Assembly: GCF_024679095.1 (NCBI RefSeq)
Contig: NC_066512.1
Span: 8,277,651-8,341,650, forward strand
Direction of reading: 5' to 3'
Origin: Eriocheir sinensis
Taxonomy: Eukaryota > Arthropoda > Malacostraca > Decapoda > Varunidae
DNA: 64,000 bases
Made by a program: the position numbers and the translations under genes. Below the pieces are notes generated by a model that ran no database searches, had not been told where the DNA came from, and saw only the letters and a list, made by a program, of their open reading frames with translations. Below, piece by piece: positions 57,617 through 64,000 of the stretch. Numbering within the stretch: the first letter of the stretch is position 1; each line of letters begins with the position of its first letter.

Positions 57617-59084
57617 TAAAATTATGCTTCTTACGCGAACCTTAAAAACAGTCTAGAACATGACTTCGTTGAATCTGAATCCTTTTCCACTAATGGTTAC
57701 TTTTATTCAAATACTACCCTGGCGATTTTTTTACTTATCATTCTCATCCTAACCCCCCTACTTTATAAAAATATATCCATCAGCTTATCATCAGCTTCAG
57801 CTTCAAAACCCTGATACCTTATGTTGCTGGATTTTCATAAATAAAGGCTGAGAGGAAGTAGTCGGGCAGCATTTTTTTATATTCCTGTCCACCTGTAAAG
57901 GTCCGAATCTCCCTCTGGCTTTTGTCCTGAATATCTTGAAACATCATTTCGGGTCACTCGTGGATTCTCTAGCTTTCTAGATTCCATTCATTTTTCCTAT
58001 ACGTGTGTTTCTTGTGTTTTATTTTTCAGGAGCGTTTAACACTTCCGAATTCTCCTATAAATTACTCTCTTAAAGCCTCGTGTTTGACCCTATATATCAT
58101 TCACTTACGATCACTATTACTCAATCTCGGTAGATAATCTGTTACTCCTGTCCCTTTAGCATATTAGTTTTGGTCACTTCCAGATGGTTACCCTGAGCAT
58201 TATATTCCAGACTATGTCCTTTTTATCTTACCCCCCCCCCCCCCCTTTCCTACCCTGAATTAAACCAAATTACCCTGTGACCAGTACAACCAAGCTGACA
58301 CCTACTTTCTACCTCATTGATTAGTTGCAAGAAAGTGACAAGTGAAATGAAGATTTTTCCTCTCAGGAATGATAGAAAAAAAAATCAAAGAGAAATAAAC
58401 GAGCTGGGGGATAGGAAGGAAGGTGAAATGGAATGAATATATGATTGAAAATCAGAGAACAAAATAACATACACAAACATAAACCGAGCACAGAAAACTA
58501 AAACATACAACTTACCTTGTCTTCTCAGATGAGGAGACTAGCGGACTCGCTCACTGAGTGAACTGTGACAGCAAAGTGTTTGAGGCATCCGAGAGCCACA
58601 TGAAGCGAGGGTAAGATCTCAGTATGTTGTGAAGGGCGTTCCGGGTGATACGTGGGTGTCCTGGTCACATTACCACACCCTGAGGACTTCCATCGCGTAT
58701 TCTGATTGTCAAGAGTTAGGCTCTTCTCTAAACAACTTCCACGTGATCCATGAGGTGTTGAGAGGGTGCTTGAGGATGCTTAACGGCCAACGAGACACTG
58801 AGTGGGAATGCATTTCAGAGTTCATGTATTGTTGGCCGCCAATACTGCTGCAACACAGATTGTTAAGTTATTGATACATCAATAATAATGACAACCAAAA
58901 CAATAAAAATTACGTTAAACTTAACCCAACTTAGTAACTCTTTAAACGAATCTTACGTCAGACACCAATCACAAAACAGAACCCCCTACCCCCCTCCTGT
59001 TTTCTTAACACACGGCAATCATCAATCACTCCCCCCTCCCACCCTCCCCATCTCCCTCAATAGCAAATAAGTGACCACTTCGTT
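57573..59084. other. Unassigned sequence
   Basis: (CT)n 57573-57611 and a C-run at about 58231-58246. The frame at 58629-58874 (81 codons) has no motif that I recognise. Confidence 0.5.
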
Positions 59085-61412
59085 ATTGTAGAAACATGGA
59101 AACATGGAAATGCAGGCAACAGAAAGCCTATTGGCTCATTACGAGGTCGCCCGCTTGGGTGATTTAATCTGCTCGACCGCCACTTGGGGCTTGGTGAGCA
59201 GATGAAAGCACCTCGATATTGAGGAGCAGATGGAGGCCCCTCGTTATTCAGTTTACTCCCGACGCAGCGAAATGACGGTCGATTCTATATTTGAAGGAGT
59301 TGATGGTATTCGCATTCACTACTTCTGAGGGAAGATTGTTCCAGTGGCGGATGACTCGGTTTGAAAAGAAACTCCTTCCAATGTCTGTGTTACATCGACT
59401 CGACTGAATGGGTAAACCGTTATTTCTAGTTCTTGAGTTGGTTTGCAGTTCAAAGAATTTGGAGTAATCGACGTTATTGAACTTTTTTAGATACTTGAAG
59501 ACTTGAATCATATCCCCTCGTAGGCGTCTTTCTCCAATGTAAAGAGATTGAGTCGCTTGAGTCGTTCCTCGTACGGTTGAGCCCTGAAGGTTGGAATCAT
59601 CTTTGTGGCGCGTCGTTGAATCCTTTCCAGTAGAGCAATGTCCTTTCTGTAATTGGGAGACCAGAACTGCACTGCATACTCGAGGTGCGGTCTTACCATG
59701 GAATTATACAAGGATAGCATCACGTCTGGTGTTTTACACTCGAAGTTCCTCGCTATGAACCCGAGCATAATGTTGGCCTTGTTGTATGCTTTTTTACAGT
59801 GATTCGCGTGTTTCAGGTCACTGCTGATAGTGACTCCAAGATCCTTTTCCTCCTGCATCGCTTGCAGAGGTCTCCCATTCATGATGTATGTATGGTTACT
59901 ATTTTGGGACCCAATGTGCATGACTTTGCATTTGTCAACATTAAAAGACATTTGCCATTTTTCCGACCATTCGATAATGTGATTGAGGTCTTTCTGAATG
60001 ATTTCGCAGTCGGTCTTTGTGAGGGCATCTCCACCCACCTTGGTGTCATCTGCAAATTTCGATATTGTGGATTTCAGTCCTGATTCTAGGTCATTGATAT
60101 ATATGATAAAGAGGATGGGTCCCAGCACTGACCCTTGAGGCACTCCACTAGTGACTGGAAGCCAATCGGAAGGCTGTCCGTTGAGTAGTACTCTTTATTT
60201 TCTGTCGGTGAGCCAATCTCTTATCCACGCGATCAGATTGGCTCCGATGCCCGCCGAGTGCAGTTTCTTAAGGAGTCGCTCGTGCGGTACCTTGTCGAAG
60301 GCTTTCTGAAAGTCCAGGTATATAACATCACTGGGAATGTGGGCATCCCAGTTCTTATATATACCTTGGAAGAAGTCTAATAAATTCGTTAGGCAGGAGC
60401 GCTTGTTTCTGAAGCCATGCTGGGTGTCGGAGATTATATTATTGTTTTCTAGAAACTTAACAAGTTTATCTCTAATAATCTTTTCGAGGATTTTTCCTGC
60501 CATTGATGTCAAACTTATGGGCCCGTAGTTTAATGCAACGCTTTTGTCTCCTTTTTTGAAAATCGGTGTTACGTTCGCCACCTTCCAGTCTTCCGGGACC
60601 TTGTTTAGTTGGACTGACCGGTTGAATATGTTAGTGAGTGGTTGAAGTATTTGTTGTTTAAGCTCTTTTAATAACCGCGGGGACAAACTGTCGGGTCCCG
60701 TTGACTTGTTCGTGTCGAGTTTGTCCAAGTACTTTTTTACTTCTTGGTCGCATATTGTGTCAATTTCCAGCGGCGTGATCTCACTCGGCGGGTCAGGACC
60801 CTCGGGAATGGTTTCGATACCCTCGACTGTGAATACGGATGCGAAGTTACTATTGAGGATTCTGGCCATCTGTTTACTGTCCTGAGTTACAGATCCAGTC
60901 TCGTCTGTCAGGGGACCAATATTGGATTTTACTTTCTTTTTCGATCTTATGTACGTGAAGAATTTCTTGGAGTTAGTTTTGATTTCGCGCGCTATTTGCT
61001 TTTCATTGTTGCGTTTGCTTCTCCGAATAAGGCTGCGACAAGCTCTGAGGCTGTTGTGGTACTGTGTGCTGGCTTCGGTCATAGCATTCTCTTTCATCAA
61101 ATTATAATTCCTTTTTTTTAGGTTTACTGCCCTTTTTAAATCTCTGGTCATCCACGGTGGATCTACGGCCCCATTTACTCGCCTGGATTTCGTAGGCACT
61201 GTAGCCTTCTCTACTTGCAACAGCTTATCTTTGAAGGCGTTCCACGCGTTGTCGATTGTATTGTCGGTGATGCCAAGTTGGTCCCAGGTCGTAGGGGGAA
61301 GCAGCGCACGGGCTAAGTTGAAATTTCCTTTTTTGTAATCTGGTATCACTGACGGATTATCTACGAGTTTGTGACATATATTGATATTAAAACGGATTAA
61401 GTGGTGATCACA
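59085..61412 (-). pseudogene. CR1-E: CR1-type polymerase, 5'-truncated, two lesions
   Basis: On the minus strand the frame opens CDHHLIRFNINICHKLVDN (end of the endonuclease). It continues through the linker (KATVPTKSRRVNG, NEKQIAREIKTNSKKFF) and RT: LDTNKSTGPDSLSPRLLKEL, DWKVANVTPIFKKGDK, FDKVPHERLLKKL. A stop lies at 60197-60195. Then MPQGSVLGPILFIIYINDLE, KFADDTKVGGD (FADD at 60056-60045), KEKDLGVTIS, YNSMVRPHLEYAVQFWSPNY and a frameshift near 59515. The C-terminus (WNNLPSEVVNANTINSFK) ends at 59248. In the family, NYRPISL is usual; here it is NYGPISL. The 3' end carries repeats of CATGTTTC (complement of 59092-59110). It is the same subfamily as CR1-B over their overlap, and among the least damaged copies. 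Confidence 0.94.
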
Positions 61413-61925
61413 AAAAGACAACAAGCCAGTCACTACTCATTCCCTTGACTTGCGAAAAGAAGTCATCCATCTTGTTCCAATCCCTTTCACGCCTACTCCT
61501 CTTCCTGCCTCTCATCCTTATTATATGTTTTTTTTTTATTTCCTCCATCGCTCGCACGCGTGCACTTACAGGTTATCTATGATTTTCCCTTTTTACGCAG
61601 ACACCCTGAGCGCAGCGACATCAATCACTGGTTTGTTTACTGGCCCGCAGGATAAAGGCGACAATTTACTAGGCAGATTTATGTCTTCCCAACACCTTTA
61701 CCGGTCACACTCCCTCACCCCTGACGCAGGTAACGGATAAGTAAGTAGCTGGCAGGATGGAAACATTAAAGGTAAAGGGACAGGAAGGCAAGTAAAGGGG
61801 TACACATGACATGTCTGTTATAATTATAAGCATAGGATATAATGAAAAATAAGTGAATAAAACTGTAGCAAAAAGAGAATCTGATCAGCTTAGATACATA
61901 CCTTATATTATAATTGATATAAAAA

Positions 61926-61927
<2 letters not shown>
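61413..61927. other. Unassigned sequence
   Basis: No shared repeat and no motif-bearing frame. Confidence 0.5.
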
Positions 61928-62267
<340 letters not shown>

Positions 62268-62319
62268 AAAGTTTTCTCTACAGAATATTTAATGAGGTAT
62301 TTCATCAAACGTCATTAAG

Positions 62320-62413
62320 ATAAAAAAAAAAAAAACATTACCGGAACTACCGGTACCTCAGTTTTCGGAACTGGTACTACCGGTATCAAATTAAGGGTAC
62401 CTGCCCATCCCTT
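62320..62413. mobile_element. Possible end of a hAT-like element with CCGGTA motifs
   Basis: ACTACCGGTA occurs twice with variants between 62340 and 62390. The right edge reads GTACCTGCCCATCCCTTG, whose complement CAAGGGATGGGCAGG resembles hAT termini of the CAGGGATGGGC type. No opposite end is found. Confidence 0.4.
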
Positions 62414-62962
62414 GTGACTCAAAAATCCCAGCTTGTGGCGGCGTTCTGGACACAAACATGCGTCCTCCTGAACGCGGAGCTCGCATGCAAACGATTAATG
62501 CTGGGATCACACATCCGCGATTTCGCTCTGCAACGGATGGCGATTTTGAAAATTTTCGAAATCGGCATATACGCTCGACATCGTAGCGACGTTCCTGCGA
62601 TTAGTCGCAATAGTCGCGCGGTAAAGTTCGCACGACTTGCGGGTAACGGCCCGTCGCGCGAACATTTTGAAATGATCAAAAAGTTCGCAGAAAGTCTGCG
62701 ATATTGGCCAAATCGCTCGATTATTCGCACGGTTAAGCGAGAGACCATCGCAGTATGCGCTCGCATACCCTCGTCAAACGCAAGGGGTTGCGGTGTATGC
62801 GAGCGTATATGCGAGCGACTTTCTACATCGTGCGTATAGCAGCGACGCTGCTTCGGGAAGCAAGATGGCAGCGAGAGAGCGAGAGGGTGTGAAAAACCGT
62901 TGGCGAGCTACCGCTCGCTCGCACTCAACACTGTCCTGCCACACGCCGCTACCCTGCCCGCC
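62414..62962. other. CpG-rich segment crowded with TCGC/GCGA motifs
   Basis: In contrast to its AT-rich neighbours, this stretch is full of CpG, with TCGC, GCGA and CGCGA in both orientations. GCTGGGATCACACATCCGCG at about 62500-62520 could be a terminal repeat. A 141-codon frame crosses it, but its residues follow the repeat motif, so I do not call it a gene. It may be a non-autonomous DNA transposon. Confidence 0.45.
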
Positions 62963-63266
62963 TGCAAAATAATAGCCTAATATTCATGAATTTATAATAA
63001 TAGCATATTATTCTTAACTGCTAATTAATAGCTTAATGTTCACGAATGGAAAATCACAGAATAGTATTCCTAAATGAAAATTAATACCCTAGTGTTCATA
63101 AATGCAAAATAATAGAATAGTATTCCCAACTGCTAAATAATAGCCTAGTATTCATGGATACAAAATAATAGAATAGCATTCCTAAATGCAAAATAATAGC
63201 CTGATTTAACAAAATGCAAAATTATAAGCTAGTGTACACAGTAAAATTATTAGCTAGAGTACACTA
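62963..63266. repeat. 28-bp minisatellite, about 11 units, with alternating unit types
   Basis: Units start at 62963, 62991, 63019, 63047, 63075, 63103, 63131, 63159 and 63187, exactly 28 bp apart, followed by two shorter units. The consensus starts TGCAAAATAATAG. Odd units mostly continue with CCTAGTATTCATGAA, even units with AATAGTATTCCTAAA, giving a 56-bp higher-order period. Confidence 0.92.
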
Positions 63267-63813
63267 GTGGGGCTGATATGTGAAAAAGATGTTCACATCT
63301 GGCAGGAAGCATGAAAATTGGTATATAAGGGTTTTAGGGTATGCCAAGTCTGATTAGATCTGGTGCCAATTGATTGGAGCAACGGAACCTGCTCAAATAT
63401 GCAAATTAATGCGGCCATTGCCGAAATATCTATTTTCTGCCATATCTCGGCGAATACTACAGATAATCGCACAAATGAGGTGTCTATACCCATGTTTTGA
63501 TGGTCACAGATCACTATAAAACTATTGTTTGGATGATTGAATGTGTATGTGCTATGCTAATATGAAAATTAGTGTCACCATTAATGAAAATCTATTTCCT
63601 ACTCATTAAATATGGTACTATGTCTCAAAATATTGCTAGTGTAAATGCCAGTTGAGATAATATGTGTAAGGTATGGACCGTTATTGATGTAGCATAAACT
63701 TTTTATTTCACAAACAATGCAACGCAAATCAAACCACTGTCATATGAATATACGATCCTCCCACCATACACCGGTTACTGTCCCATGGCAAGTCCAATGT
63801 CCATTCAACATGT
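63267..63813. other. Unassigned sequence
   Basis: No coding frame is supported. It may belong with the cysteine-rich coding fragment on its right. Confidence 0.4.
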
Positions 63814-63981
63814 TCAATGTCTAATACACTGTCCGCCACATGCACACAACTGTGTACAGGGCAAGTTTGATTTATAACACTTGCACCTGCCCGTGCAGTT
63901 ACTTTTGCAGGCACATTTGACAAGTTCGCGACACACTTTTGATGCTTCTCCCAAGGAGCTCCATACTGGGGACCAGGTACC
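63814..63981 (-). CDS. Cysteine-rich (CXC-like) C-terminal coding fragment
   Basis: On the minus strand, open between a stop at 63984-63982 and TGA at 63816-63814, the frame reads ...VCRELVKCACKSNC, TGRCKCYKSNLPC, TQLCACGGQCIRH. The pattern C-x-C-x3-C-x3-C-x-C-x6-C-x3-C-x-C-x3-C (63915-63826) is like the cysteine-rich tails of many uncharacterised, probably transposon-derived, invertebrate proteins and loosely like CXC (tesmin-type) zinc motifs. Nine ordered cysteines in about 30 residues are unlikely by chance. The upstream stop means it is either a terminal exon or a broken copy. The overlapping frame on the same strand (63923-63729) lacks this pattern. Confidence 0.6.
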   Translation of the reverse strand, partial: GTWSPVWSSLGEASKVCRELVKCACKSNCTGRCKCYKSNLPCTQLCACGGQCIRH

Positions 63982-64000
63982 TCAACATTCGCCCAGCCCC

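Noticed and set aside
58629..58874. An 81-codon frame in otherwise unassigned sequence
   Set aside because: No motif, no start context and no neighbour supports it.
62414..62839. A 141-codon protein
   Set aside because: The residues follow the TCGC/GCGA motif array; no domain is recognisable and the reverse strand is equally open.

Overview
This is a eukaryotic, intergenic-type window made almost entirely of repeats. I see no intact host gene, no rRNA, no CRISPR array and no bacterial-style operon. The mix is very long (AT)n, (GT)n, (GA)n and (ATT)n microsatellites, CR1-type and other non-LTR retrotransposons, tRNA-derived SINEs, a piggyBac pseudogene and hAT-like elements. It looks like an arthropod genome, most plausibly a decapod crustacean. 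That assignment is inference from repeat style, not a database match.

Layout. 1-6.1 kb: a 3' fragment of the dominant retrotransposon (called JX here), part of a long dispersed repeat (R), a CR1 3' end on the minus strand, a 325-bp hAT-type MITE with 8-bp target duplication, and a broken RT element with a YVDD active site. 6.1-13.6 kb: R units following one another head to tail. 13.6-18.4 kb: two kinds of tRNA-derived SINE, a GT/GA/GT compound microsatellite and JX copy b, which has an internal 366-bp duplication. 18.4-22.9 kb: a piggyBac pseudogene split by an antisense JX copy. 24.8-27.2 kb: the 5' half of a CR1 element, with an SGNH-hydrolase ORF1 and an endonuclease. 27.2-28.2 kb: two exons of a THAP zinc-finger domain separated by an intron that is largely (AT)n. 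30-39.5 kb: another R unit interrupted by JX, by an unidentified RT element sitting inside (TG)n, and by a CR1 copy that itself carries a hAT-like element. 42-44 kb: more R sequence interrupted by a 917-bp inverted-repeat element. 48-54.3 kb: a head-to-tail array of four JX pieces. 55-61.4 kb: a giant (GT)n tract and two CR1 copies in opposite orientations. 61.9-64 kb: a 335-bp near-perfect palindrome, a CpG-rich segment, a 28-bp minisatellite, and a cysteine-rich coding fragment near the right edge.

No genes appear to work together as a pathway. The coding content is RT, endonuclease, SGNH-hydrolase and transposase remnants, nearly all broken by stops, frameshifts or nested insertions. The most informative features are the nesting order, the chimeric JX junctions, the split THAP domain, and the insertions flanked on both sides by one microsatellite. 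Coordinates of element ends were read by eye against other copies in the window and are good to about 5-20 bases unless a junction is described exactly.
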